From NCBI GenBank assembly GCA_035297265.1, contig DATGZH010000042.1, positions 62,001 through 126,000 of the forward strand: a DNA stretch of 64,000 bases. The letters are read 5' to 3'. A program made the translations under genes and the position numbers. The stretch comes from DATGZH01 sp035297265. Its GTDB lineage: Bacteria > Actinomycetota > Acidimicrobiia > Acidimicrobiales > RAAP-2. The notes below the pieces were generated by a model. The model was not told where the DNA came from. It saw only the letters and a list, made by a program, of their open reading frames with translations, and searched no databases. The first letter of the stretch is position 1. Each line of letters opens with the position of its first letter. Positions 1 to 8,325 of the stretch are shown one piece after another.

Positions 1-1
1 C

Positions 2-913
2 GACGGCTGCCAGTGGGCCATCTTCCTCCGCAACCACGACGAGCTCACCCTGGAGCAGGTGACCGCCGAGGAGCGGGACTACCTCTTCGCCGAGTACGCC
101 AAGGACCCGCGCATGAAGCGCCACATGGGCATCGGGCGGCGCCTCGCCCCGCTCATCGACGGTGACCGCCGGGTGGCCGAGCTGCTCTACTCGCTCGTGC
201 TCTCCTTACCGGGGAGCCCGGTCATCTACTACGGCGACGAGCTCCTCATGGGCGACAACATCTACCTCGGCGACCGGGACTCGGTGCGCACGCCGATGCA
301 GTGGTCGCCCGACCGCAACGGCGGCTTCTCCCGGGCCGACTTCGCCCAGCTCTACCTCCCCCCTCTCATGGACCCGGTCTACGGCTACGAGGCGTTGAAC
401 GTGGAGGCCCAGCAGCGCAACCCGGGCGCCTTCTTGCACTGGCTGCGGCGGATGCTCGTCGAGCGGCGGTCGCTCCCGGTCCTCGGCGTCGGCGCCTTCG
501 AGGTGCTGGCCTGCCCGAACCCGTCGGTGCTCGCCTACGTCCGCTCGGGCGAGGTGGTCGAGCTCGCTCCCGGGCACGACGAGGCGTTCGGGCCCTCCGT
601 CGTGCTGCCGGCCGAGCGCCGTCCGGGTATCGGTCCGGTCGAGGCCACCCGGCTGGTGCCGGCGGCGGGTGCGCCGGCCGGTGGGACCCGCCGCACCCAG
701 GCGGTCCTCTGCGTGCACAACCTCTCCCGCTTCGCCCAGCCGGCCGAGCTCCAGCTGGCCCGCTGGGCGGGCACCACGCCGCTCGAGGTGCTGGGCCGGG
801 TGCCGTTCCCGGTGATCGGGGAGGAGCCCTCCATGGTCACGCTCGGTCCCTACGGCTACCTCTGGTTCGAGCTCACCCGGGAGACCCCGCTCGCCGAGGA
901 GATCCTCGGGTGA
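2..913 (+). CDS. treS: Trehalose synthase, C-terminal part (gene cut by window edge)
   Basis: TreS interconverts maltose and trehalose by intramolecular rearrangement (GH13 family). The frame is open from base 2, so the first GTG at 59 is internal and the gene starts outside the window. The visible part begins with the RNHDELTLE block, which holds the conserved GH13 catalytic-site His-Asp of region IV. It continues with SPVIYYGDEL and the TPMQWS block typical of TreS, then the C-terminal beta domain ending in YGYLWFEL. The next gene overlaps its stop by 4 bases (GTGA) and is a maltokinase-like gene, the usual partner in the TreS-Mak-GlgE route from trehalose to alpha-glucan. The family identity is clear; only the extent is limited. 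Confidence 0.93.
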   Translation, partial: DGCQWAIFLRNHDELTLEQVTAEERDYLFAEYAKDPRMKRHMGIGRRLAPLIDGDRRVAELLYSLVLSLPGSPVIYYGDELLMGDNIYLGDRDSVRTPMQWSPDRNGGFSRADFAQLYLPPLMDPVYGYEALNVEAQQRNPGAFLHWLRRMLVERRSLPVLGVGAFEVLACPNPSVLAYVRSGEVVELAPGHDEAFGPSVVLPAERRPGIGPVEATRLVPAAGAPAGGTRRTQAVLCVHNLSRFAQPAELQLARWAGTTPLEVLGRVPFPVIGEEPSMVTLGPYGYLWFELTRETPLAEEILG

Positions 914-2184
914 GCGGCGCGATCCTCGAGCTGACCGAGGACCGCCGGCGGGCCCTCACCCGGCTGCTCACCGCCTGGCGGCTCCACCACGCCGGCCCGG
1001 GCTCGGGGGAGGCCCCGGTCGACGTGCGCCAGGTCGAGGTGCTCCGGGCCGGCCGGCCGGGGCTCATCGACGTGCTCGCCGAGGTGAACGGGGTGACCGC
1101 ACACGCCGTCTTCGGGCTGCGGCGGCCGGGCCAGGAGGCCCACTTCCTCCGCAGCGGCGAGGAGCCCATCGTGGGGCTCCTCGACGACGACGAGGGCCTC
1201 GGCGTGGCCGTCGACGCCCTGCGGGACGGCGAGCTGGCCGGGCTGGTCCTCTCGGTGGTCACCGGCGACCCGCCGGCCGACGACTCGGTGGCCCTCGTGG
1301 GCGAGGAGCCCGAGGGGGTGGTCCTCTCGTTCGGGGAGCGCTGCACGATGACGGTGTTCCCGTTCCTCACGGCCGGGCCCCACCCGGGGATCGAGCTCCT
1401 CGTGGCCCTCGACGACGCCGGCTTCAACCACCTCGCCGCCCCGCTCGCCCTCTGGCGGCGGGAGGGGCGGGACCTGGGCGTGGTCCAGGAGTTCCTGGCC
1501 GGGCAGGCGGGCGGCTTCGCCGTGGCCCTCACGTCGCTCCGCGACCTCTACGCCACCGGCGGCCCGCCGGAGGACGCCGGGGGGGACTTCGCCCCCGAGG
1601 CCCGGGCCTTGGGCACGATGACCGCCCGCATGCACCTCGCCCTCGACCAGGCCTTCGGCCGGGAGGCGGCCTCCGTGGCCGCCTGGGTGGACGAGGCGGA
1701 GGCTCGCGTGGCGGCGGCCGACCCGAGTCTCCTCGACGAGCCCGACGTGGCCCCGACGCTCGCCTCGCTCCGCTCGGCCGGCCTCCGCGCCGTGGCGTTG
1801 CGCACCCACGGCGACTTCCACCTTGGCCGGACGGCACGCACCGACCAGGGCTGGGTGGTGGCCGACTGCCTGCCTGGCGGCGTGGCCGACGGGAACGGAC
1901 CGGCCCACCGCTCACCGCTCCACGACGTGGCCGACCTCCTCTGGTCCTTCCACCACGTGGCCACGGTGGCCGCCCAGGAGCGCGACCCCACCGGGCGCTC
2001 GGGCCTGGCCAGCCTGGCCCGGGCCTGGGAGACGAGGAACCGCCGGGCCTTCCTCACCGGCTACCTCGCCACACCGGGCATCCTCGGCCTCGTGCCCCCC
2101 GACAAGGAGGTCGTGGCCGACCTGGCCGCGGTCTTCGAGTTGGAGCGGGCGGCGTCCCGAGCGCCGGCCCGGGAAAGGAGCTGA
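910..2184 (+). CDS. Maltokinase-like protein with altered active-site motifs
   Basis: A 424-residue protein matching the layout of Mak/Pep2 maltokinases, which make maltose-1-phosphate from maltose and ATP for GlgE. GTG at 910 overlaps the treS stop. The fold hallmarks include RTHGDFHLG near residues 298-306, with the catalytic-loop HGD, and a following Asp near 319. Two family motifs look changed. The usual DFEGEP segment reads DCLPGG, and the Lys-Arg-Arg segment normally seen as VKLFRRL reads TMTVFPFL. These changes may lower or abolish kinase activity or shift the substrate. The treS neighbour supports a role in maltose/trehalose metabolism, but catalysis is uncertain. Confidence 0.75.
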   Translation: MSGAILELTEDRRRALTRLLTAWRLHHAGPGSGEAPVDVRQVEVLRAGRPGLIDVLAEVNGVTAHAVFGLRRPGQEAHFLRSGEEPIVGLLDDDEGLGVAVDALRDGELAGLVLSVVTGDPPADDSVALVGEEPEGVVLSFGERCTMTVFPFLTAGPHPGIELLVALDDAGFNHLAAPLALWRREGRDLGVVQEFLAGQAGGFAVALTSLRDLYATGGPPEDAGGDFAPEARALGTMTARMHLALDQAFGREAASVAAWVDEAEARVAAADPSLLDEPDVAPTLASLRSAGLRAVALRTHGDFHLGRTARTDQGWVVADCLPGGVADGNGPAHRSPLHDVADLLWSFHHVATVAAQERDPTGRSGLASLARAWETRNRRAFLTGYLATPGILGLVPPDKEVVADLAAVFELERAASRAPARERS

Positions 2185-2186
2185 CC

Positions 2187-3236
2187 GTGCGCCTCGGCAC
2201 CCTGACCGGGGGCGGCGACTGCCCGGGCCTCAACGCGGTCATCCGCGCCGTCGTCCTCACCGGCGAGCGGGTCCACGGGGACGCGGTGGTCGGGTTCCTC
2301 GACGGCTGGCGCGGCGTGCTCGAGGGGGACACCACCGAGCTCACCACGGACCGCTGCTTCGACATCCACCCCCTCGGCGGGACCATCCTCGGCACCTCGC
2401 GCACGAACCCCTTCGCCACCGAGGACGGCGGCAGCCGTCTTCTCGCCACCGTCGAGCGTCTCGGCCTCGACGCCATCGTGGCCATCGGCGGGGAGGACAC
2501 GCTCGGGGTGGCGGCCCGGCTCCACTCGATGGGCGTCGGCGTGGTGGGCGTGCCGAAGACCATCGACAACGACCTGTCGGGCACCGAGGTGACGTTCGGC
2601 TTCGACACCGCCGTCCAGATCGCCACCGAGGCCATCGACCGGCTCCGCACGACGGCCGAGTCGCACCACCGCGTGATCGTGTGCGAGGTCATGGGCCGCC
2701 ACACCGGGTGGATCGCCGCCCACGCCGGTATCGCGGCCGGCGCGGCCGAGATCCTCGTGCCCGAGCGCCCCTTCGACCTCGCCGTGGTGTGCGACCGCCT
2801 CCGGCGCCGCCACGAGCGGGGCCGTTTCTCGTCGATCGTCGTCGTGTCCGAGGGGGCGTTCCCCGCCCCGGGCGAGGACGCCGAATCGGCCCGGCTGGCC
2901 ACGAAGTCGACGTCGGTGGACCCGTTCGGCCACGCCCGGCTCGGCGGCATCGGCGACTGGCTCGCGGTCGAGATCGAGCGGGCCACCGGCTACGAGGCCC
3001 GGGTGACCACGCTCGGCCACATCCAGCGGGGCGGTACGCCGACGGCCTTCGACCGGCTGCTCGCCACCCGCTTCGGGGTGGCGGCGGTGGCCGCGGTGCA
3101 CGACGGGGCCTTCGGTCAGATGGTGGCGCTCGAGGCGGGGCGGATCATCCGGGTGCCGCTCGGGGTGGCCGTCGGGACGAGCAAGACCCTCGACCTCTCG
3201 CTCCTCGACGAGGTGGCCGCGCCGTTCCTCGGCTGA
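2187..3236 (+). CDS. pfp: 6-phosphofructokinase, predicted pyrophosphate-dependent
   Basis: A 349-residue PfkA-superfamily enzyme phosphorylating fructose-6-phosphate. Visible are GGDCPGLNAVIR at the N-terminus, GGEDTLG, the catalytic PKTIDND block, EVMGRHTGW and GHIQRGG. At the positions matching E. coli PfkA Gly104 and Gly124 it has Asp (GGED) and Lys (PKTIDND). That combination is associated with pyrophosphate rather than ATP as donor, so I predict a PPi-dependent enzyme of the long actinobacterial clade. The GTG start lies 2 bases after the maltokinase-like stop with AAAGGAG upstream, so it is co-transcribed with treS and the kinase gene. An ATP-dependent enzyme remains possible. Confidence 0.88.
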   Translation: MRLGTLTGGGDCPGLNAVIRAVVLTGERVHGDAVVGFLDGWRGVLEGDTTELTTDRCFDIHPLGGTILGTSRTNPFATEDGGSRLLATVERLGLDAIVAIGGEDTLGVAARLHSMGVGVVGVPKTIDNDLSGTEVTFGFDTAVQIATEAIDRLRTTAESHHRVIVCEVMGRHTGWIAAHAGIAAGAAEILVPERPFDLAVVCDRLRRRHERGRFSSIVVVSEGAFPAPGEDAESARLATKSTSVDPFGHARLGGIGDWLAVEIERATGYEARVTTLGHIQRGGTPTAFDRLLATRFGVAAVAAVHDGAFGQMVALEAGRIIRVPLGVAVGTSKTLDLSLLDEVAAPFLG

Positions 3237-3247
3237 GGCCCTCGGGC

Positions 3248-4228
3248 TCAGGCCGGGACGGCCACCCGGAGCTCTTCGGCCGCGTACTCGGGGGCCACCA
3301 CGTTGATGGCCACACCGGTGCCCATCTCGAAGCCCGCCCGGGTGGTGGCCTTGGGCCACACGTGGACGTGCCAGTGGAACGGCTCGTTCACCCGGTAGGG
3401 GGCCGAGTGGAAGACCACGTTGTAGGCCACGTCGCCGATCACGTCGCGCAGCTGCTGGAGGCAGGCCTTCAACGCCCGGCCGACGGAGACGAGGTCCTCG
3501 GTCGGGCTCGCGTAGAGACGGGGCTGGTGGGCCCGGGGCACGACGAGCATCTCGTAGGGCACGGCGGAGGAGAACGGGCAGATGACGACGACCCGGTCGT
3601 CGGCGTAGATCACCCGGTAGCCGACGCCCTCCTCGGCGCTGATCGTCGTGCAGAGGAGGCAGCTGCCGGCGAAGCGGGCGAAGCGGGCCTGCTCCTCGGC
3701 GAGCTCCCGTGGGACGAACGACATGCCGAGCAGCTGTCCGTGCGGGTGCTCGAGGGAGGCGCCCGCCTCGCGCCCGGCGTTCACGATGGCCTGGCTGTAG
3801 CGGAGGTTGGGCATCTGGGAGTGCTCCTCGATGCGGTCCCGCAACGCCGCCATGACCAGGCCGGCCTGCTCCTCGGAGAGCATCGACCAGTCGGCGTCGT
3901 GCTCGGGCGAGAGGATCAACACCTCGTGGATGCCGCCCGCGGTGGCCTGGGTGAAGACCGGCCCCCGGTTGGCCACGACGAAGGGCTCGTCACCCTCGAA
4001 GGCCGGGTAGAGGTTGGGGACCACCCGGACGAGCCAGGCGCCCGAGGGGCCGTAGGTCTCGAGGGCGGGCGGGGAGGCCTCCTCGTTGCCCGGGCAGAAC
4101 GGGCAGGGGCGGGAGGTGTCCTCCTGGATGGGGGCCTTCTCGTGGACGAAGGCCGCCGGCCGGTGGGCCCGGTCGACGCTCACGACCACCCAGCGGCCCG
4201 ACAATGGGTCGAGGCGCAGCTGGTTCAT
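3248..4228 (-). CDS. galT: Galactose-1-phosphate uridylyltransferase
   Basis: A HIT-superfamily enzyme of the Leloir pathway, exchanging UDP between glucose-1-phosphate and galactose. The protein begins MNQLRLDPLSGRWVVV, the standard GalT opening, which is why I place the start at 4228 and not at upstream in-frame starts. Zinc-ligand cysteines appear as CPFCPGNE and CLLC, and the catalytic region reads LEHPHGQLLG with the nucleophilic His of HPH. HWHVHVWPK near the C-terminus is also typical. It converges on the phosphofructokinase gene, 11 bases apart, and is transcribed alone. Confidence 0.93.
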   Translation of the reverse strand: MNQLRLDPLSGRWVVVSVDRAHRPAAFVHEKAPIQEDTSRPCPFCPGNEEASPPALETYGPSGAWLVRVVPNLYPAFEGDEPFVVANRGPVFTQATAGGIHEVLILSPEHDADWSMLSEEQAGLVMAALRDRIEEHSQMPNLRYSQAIVNAGREAGASLEHPHGQLLGMSFVPRELAEEQARFARFAGSCLLCTTISAEEGVGYRVIYADDRVVVICPFSSAVPYEMLVVPRAHQPRLYASPTEDLVSVGRALKACLQQLRDVIGDVAYNVVFHSAPYRVNEPFHWHVHVWPKATTRAGFEMGTGVAINVVAPEYAAEELRVAVPA

Positions 4229-4479
4229 CGTCGCGCCGCCATGACCATGGCGCCCTGTCCCCTCCGATGATGGTGCACTGCTGGTCCCTGCCGTCCTGCC
4301 GCCCACGGGCTTCTCGCCCGGGTGTCTCGAGCGCCGTTCCCCCGTCGCGCCATTGCCTTGCCTCCACGGTACAGGTCCGCAAGGCGTACCTGGTATCACC
4401 GCGGCCGCTGCAACACGGCCGGTGACGGCGCCGGGACGGCCCACCCCGACCGCCCGCCGCCGTCGGTCACAATGACCCG

Positions 4480-4983
4480 GTGCCGCCGGCCGTCCCCGCC
4501 GGCCCGCTGGCCGGCGTCGGACAGCCGACCGGACCGGGCTTCGACATCGTGCTCATCCTCCACATCGTGGCCGTGGTCGTCGGCTTCGGCACCGTGGTGG
4601 CGAGCGGCGTGCAGGCCGCCCGGCTGCTCGCCCTCCCTCCGGGTGAGGCCCCCCCGGCCGCGCTCGTCCGTTACTACGCCCCGGGCGTCAACTGGGCCGC
4701 CCGGGTGCTCTACGCCGTGCCGCTCCTCGGTCTTCTCCTCCTCGGTCTCTCCCGTGGGGCGTACGGCTTCGACGACGGGTGGGTGGCCGCCGGCCTCGCG
4801 CTCTGGGCGGCGGCGATCGCCCTGGCCGAGGGCCTGCTCTGGCCGGCCGAGCGCCGCCTCGGGGTCGTCCTCGCCGCCGAGGGGTCGCCGCCCCGGCGGG
4901 ACGGGCGGCTGGCCCTCGCCGGGGCCGTCGTCGTCGTGGCCCTCGGGCTGGCCGCCTCGGCGCTGATGATCGCCCAGCCCTAG
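4480..4983 (+). CDS. Four-helix membrane protein, DUF2269-like
   Basis: A 167-residue hydrophobic protein with about four predicted membrane spans: ILHIVAVVVGFGTVVASG, a segment around VLYAVPLLGLLLLGL, one around VAAGLALWAAAIALA, and a C-terminal ALAGAVVVVALGLAASA. A conserved His in the first span and the overall length resemble small DUF2269-type membrane proteins. No enzyme motif is visible. The GTG start follows the intergenic space after divergent galT, and the stop overlaps the convergent siroheme gene stop by 3 bases. Function is unknown. Confidence 0.7.
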   Translation: MPPAVPAGPLAGVGQPTGPGFDIVLILHIVAVVVGFGTVVASGVQAARLLALPPGEAPPAALVRYYAPGVNWAARVLYAVPLLGLLLLGLSRGAYGFDDGWVAAGLALWAAAIALAEGLLWPAERRLGVVLAAEGSPPRRDGRLALAGAVVVVALGLAASALMIAQP

Positions 4984-5633
4984 GGAGCCCCGCCGACGGC
5001 CCGGGCCAGGAGCTCCCGGGCCGCCCCGAGGTCCCCCGCCGCCACGAGATCGGGGAGGGGGCCGTCGAGGAGCGCCGCCCAGTCGACGACGTCGGTGGAG
5101 CGGCCGGCCCGCCCGAGGTCCTGCCGGGCCTCGGCCAGGAGGTCGGCGAGCTCGGGGAGACCGGCGGGGAGGGCGGCGGCCAGCCGACGCCGGAGCCAGG
5201 CGGCGAGAGCCGGGCTGGCGCCGCCGGTGGACACGGCCACGCTGACCGGACCCCGGCGCTCGACGGCGGGGAGGAGGAACGTGGAGCCGGCGATGTGATC
5301 GGCTCGGTTCACGAAGACGCCGGCCGCCTCGGCGTCGGCCGCCACCAGCCCGTCCACCTCGGCGACGCCGGTGGCCGTGAGCACGAGACGGTGGGCGGCG
5401 GCCTCGCCGGGGCGGTAGGGGCGACGCTCGAGCCGGAGGCGGCCCTCGGCGGCCAGGGCCGCGAGGTCGCGGTCGACGACCGGCGCGACGACGGTCACCT
5501 CGGCCGCCGAGGCCAGGAGCCCGGCTACCTTGCGGGCGGCCACCCGGCCGCCGCCGACGACCAGGCAGCGCAGGCCGGCCACCGCCAGCACGACCGGATA
5601 GGGCGGGGCGGCGGGGCCCGTGGCGTTCGGCAT
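4980..5633 (-). CDS. Precorrin-2 dehydrogenase / sirohydrochlorin ferrochelatase-like (siroheme synthesis)
   Basis: A Met8/CysG-N-type protein of 217 residues. It would oxidise precorrin-2 with NAD+ and may insert iron to give siroheme, the cofactor of the sulfite reductase encoded nearby. The N-terminus carries a Rossmann motif, LVVGGGRVAARKV, followed by VTVVAPVVD, then NRADHIAGSTFLLPA and a segment matching the family motif for binding tetrapyrrole (VSVAVSTGGASPALA). I choose ATG at 5633 because GGGGG lies 6 bases upstream and a longer N-terminus would precede the fold. It is divergent from cysH across a palindromic operator candidate. Confidence 0.88.
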   Translation of the reverse strand: MPNATGPAAPPYPVVLAVAGLRCLVVGGGRVAARKVAGLLASAAEVTVVAPVVDRDLAALAAEGRLRLERRPYRPGEAAAHRLVLTATGVAEVDGLVAADAEAAGVFVNRADHIAGSTFLLPAVERRGPVSVAVSTGGASPALAAWLRRRLAAALPAGLPELADLLAEARQDLGRAGRSTDVVDWAALLDGPLPDLVAAGDLGAARELLARAVGGAP

Positions 5634-5666
5634 GGGCGGTCCCCCTTGGGCCGGCCACCGTGTCAA

Positions 5667-5689
5667 TTGTCGACCGAATTGGTCGACAA
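5667..5689. promoter_or_regulatory. Perfect 9-bp inverted repeat between the siroheme gene and cysH
   Basis: TTGTCGACC and its exact reverse complement GGTCGACAA are separated by 5 bases (GAATT). The site lies 34 bases upstream of the siroheme gene start and about 130 bases before cysH, so one dimeric repressor could control both directions. The regulator is not identifiable from the window. Confidence 0.55.
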
Positions 5690-5821
5690 GGTGGCGCATT
5701 CCTGACTAGTTTGGTCATGTATGCTGGCCACCGGAGGCCGGGGCGGTCAAGCGCCAACGGCCCGGAGCCGCACTGAGGACTGAAACGCCGGCCCCGTCCG
5801 GCACGGTGCAGGAGGTAGTTC

Positions 5822-6526
5822 GTGACCGAGAAGACCGCCACGGTCGAGCAGGCGCAGGGGGCCGAGCCCTCGGCGCTCCTCCTCGACGAGCTCCGTTCGG
5901 TGGACGAGGCGTTCGAGACGGCCCCGCCCGGCCGGGTCGTCGAGTGGGCCGTCGAGCGCTTCGGCCGGTCGCTCGTGCTCGCCTGTTCGTTCCAGGACGT
6001 GGTGGTCGTGGACCTCGCCGTGGCCGTCGAACCGTCGATCGAGGTGGTCTTCCTCGACACAGGGGCCCACTTCGAGGAGACGCTGCGCTTCGTCGACGAG
6101 GTGCGCCAGCGCTACGACCTCAATCTGACGGTGACCAAACCCGCCCGCGAGGCCGCCGACTGGCCGTGCGGGACGGCCCGCTGCTGCGAGCTGCGCAAGG
6201 TGGCCCCGCTCCGCCGGGCCGTGGCCGGCCGGGACGCCTGGATGACCGGCCTGAAGCGAGACGACGCGCCGACCCGGTCCGCGGCCCCGATCGTCTCGTT
6301 CGACCCGAGCTTCGGGCTCGTGAAGATCAATCCGCTCGCCACGTGGACCGACGCCGACGTGGCGAGCTACGTGGCCGACCACGACCTCCCCATCCACCCG
6401 CTCGTCAAGCAGGGCTACCTCTCGATCGGGTGCGCCCCGACCACCCGTCCCGTCGGCGCGGGGGAGGACCCCCGGGCGGGCCGCTGGTCGGGCAGCGACA
6501 AGGTCGAGTGCGGCCTGCACGAGTGA
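5822..6526 (+). CDS. cysH: Phosphoadenylyl/adenylyl-sulfate reductase (CysH family)
   Basis: A 234-residue thioredoxin- or glutathione-linked reductase that yields sulfite from APS or PAPS. Visible are the nucleotide-binding LACSFQD, FLDTGAHFEET, RCCELRKV (Cys121/122), the WMTGLKRD segment and the catalytic ECGLH at the C-terminus (Cys230). The Cys pair marks the APS-type enzymes that hold a [4Fe-4S] cluster. However, the second pair, normally CxxC, reads GCAPTT, so one expected ligand is Thr207. An extra Cys116 lies just before the first pair. AGGAGG sits 10 bases upstream of the GTG start. It begins a sulfate-assimilation operon. Confidence 0.92.
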   Translation: MTEKTATVEQAQGAEPSALLLDELRSVDEAFETAPPGRVVEWAVERFGRSLVLACSFQDVVVVDLAVAVEPSIEVVFLDTGAHFEETLRFVDEVRQRYDLNLTVTKPAREAADWPCGTARCCELRKVAPLRRAVAGRDAWMTGLKRDDAPTRSAAPIVSFDPSFGLVKINPLATWTDADVASYVADHDLPIHPLVKQGYLSIGCAPTTRPVGAGEDPRAGRWSGSDKVECGLHE

Positions 6527-6564
6527 CGACGCCGGTCCGGCGTCGCACCTAGCCCGCCCACCAC

Positions 6565-8325
6565 ATGCCTCGGGACCGGGACAACCCCTACGGCATCCAG
6601 TTCCGTGGCCGGGACCGGGCGCTGCGCTTCGTCCGCCCCTACCGCCGGATCGGTGAGCTCAACAGCGTCGAGCAGCTGAAGCTCGAGCGCCATCCCTTCG
6701 AGGTGGCCCGGGCGGTCGTCGAGCGCTACTCGGTGGAGGGCCCGGCGGCCATCGCCTCGGTCCCCGGCGAGACCGAGCGCCTGAAGTGGGTGGGCCTCTA
6801 CCCGCAGCGCCAGGGGGGCGACGCCTTCATGCTCCGCATCAAGGTGCCGGGCGGCTACCTGACGGCGGCCCAGGCCCGGGAGATCGGCGTGGCCGCCGAC
6901 GCCTTCGCCGAGGGCCCCGAGGACAGCCCGGTCTTCGGCAACCGCTTCGCCGACCTCACCACGCGACAGGACGTGCAGCTCCACTGGATCAGCATCCGCG
7001 ACGTGCCGCGCATCTGGCAGCGCTTCCACGACGTCGGCCTCACGACCGTCCAGGCCTGCGGCGACTCGGCGCGCAACGTCTGTTCGTGCGCGGTGGCCGG
7101 TGTGGACGCCGACGAGGTCATCGACGCGCTGCCGGTGGCCCGAGCCATCTCGGACTTCTTCACCGGCAACCGGGAGTACGCCAACCTGCCCCGCAAGTTC
7201 AAGATCGCGGTCACCGGCTGCCTCGAGGACTGCGCCCGGATCGAGATCAACGACATCGGCTTGTGGCCGGCCCGCCACGACGACGGCGAGGTGGGCTTCA
7301 ACGTCCTCGCCGGCGGCGGGCTCTCCGACGGGGAGCGGATGGCCTCGGACCTCGACGTCTTCGTCTCGCCCGAGCAGGGGGTCGAGGTGTGCCGGGCCAT
7401 CGCCCAGCTGTTCGGCGAGCTCGGCAACCGCGAGCACCGCGGGCTCGCCCGGATGCGCTACCTCGTCCAGGAGCTCGGCCCCGAGGGGTTCCGGGCCGAG
7501 CTGGCCGAGCGGGTCCGCTTCGAGCTGCGGCCGGCCGGCGAGGAGCTGACCCGCCACTTCCGCGGCGACCACGTAGGGGTGCACGCTCAGCGCCAGCCCG
7601 GCCTCGTCTACGTGGGCTGCTCGGTCCCCGTCGGGCGCATCCACGGCATCGACCTCGTCGAGGCGGCTCGGCTGGCCGAGACCTACGGCGACGGGACGCT
7701 CCGCCTGGGCATCGACCAGAACCTCGTCTTCACCGGGGTGCCCGAGGGGCGGGTGGACGAGCTCCTGGCCGAGCCGCTCCTCGAGCGCTACTCGCCGTTC
7801 CCCGGCCCCTTCGAGCGGGGGGTCGTGGCCTGCACGGGCAGCGAGTTCTGTCGCTACGCGGTCATCGAGACGAAGGAGCGGGCCGTCCGCTGGGCCCGGG
7901 CCCTCGACGCCCGGCTGGACGCCGAGGAGGCCAGGACCACGGTCGCGGTGCAGCTCGGCCAGCGGCCGAACGGCGACCGGGGGGTCATCCGCCTCCACGT
8001 CTCGGGCTGTTCGGCGAGCTGCGCCCAGCCCCAGATCGCCGACATCGGCTTCCGAGGTGACATCGCCCACGTGGCCGAGCACATCGAAGAGGCCGTCGAC
8101 ATCGGCCTCGGCGGCTCGCTCGGCCCCGACGCCGGGTTCATCGACTGGGTGGCCGGGGCGGTGCCGGTCGACGAGGTGACCGACGCGGTGGCCCGGGTCG
8201 TGGCCCGCTACGGCCGCGAGCGTCGGCCCGACGAGCCGTTCTACAACTGGGCCCGCCGCACCCCCAACGAGGAGCTCCGGGCCACCCTCGTCGGGCAGGG
8301 CGCCCCTGCGGGCGGTGGGGCGTGA
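6565..8325 (+). CDS. Ferredoxin-type sulfite (or nitrite) reductase, siroheme [4Fe-4S]
   Basis: A 586-residue NirA/SirA-type enzyme with two pseudo-repeated halves, reducing sulfite to sulfide by six electrons. The C-terminal half has the classic cluster ligands, Cys423-x5-Cys429 (ACTGSEFC) and Cys482-x3-Cys486 (GCSASC). The N-terminal half also has Cys165, Cys173, Cys175 and a Cys219-x3-Cys223 pair in the equivalent positions, which are normally not ligands. Position between cysH and an FrhB-type F420 protein favours sulfite over nitrite. The ATG lacks a strong Shine-Dalgarno, and the next gene overlaps the stop by 4 bases. Confidence 0.92.
   Translation: MPRDRDNPYGIQFRGRDRALRFVRPYRRIGELNSVEQLKLERHPFEVARAVVERYSVEGPAAIASVPGETERLKWVGLYPQRQGGDAFMLRIKVPGGYLTAAQAREIGVAADAFAEGPEDSPVFGNRFADLTTRQDVQLHWISIRDVPRIWQRFHDVGLTTVQACGDSARNVCSCAVAGVDADEVIDALPVARAISDFFTGNREYANLPRKFKIAVTGCLEDCARIEINDIGLWPARHDDGEVGFNVLAGGGLSDGERMASDLDVFVSPEQGVEVCRAIAQLFGELGNREHRGLARMRYLVQELGPEGFRAELAERVRFELRPAGEELTRHFRGDHVGVHAQRQPGLVYVGCSVPVGRIHGIDLVEAARLAETYGDGTLRLGIDQNLVFTGVPEGRVDELLAEPLLERYSPFPGPFERGVVACTGSEFCRYAVIETKERAVRWARALDARLDAEEARTTVAVQLGQRPNGDRGVIRLHVSGCSASCAQPQIADIGFRGDIAHVAEHIEEAVDIGLGGSLGPDAGFIDWVAGAVPVDEVTDAVARVVARYGRERRPDEPFYNWARRTPNEELRATLVGQGAPAGGGA

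Noticed and set aside
6565..8325. Nitrite reductase as the primary call.
   Set aside because: The family alone cannot decide, but the setting between APS reductase, siroheme and F420-linked genes with no nitrate genes favours sulfite.
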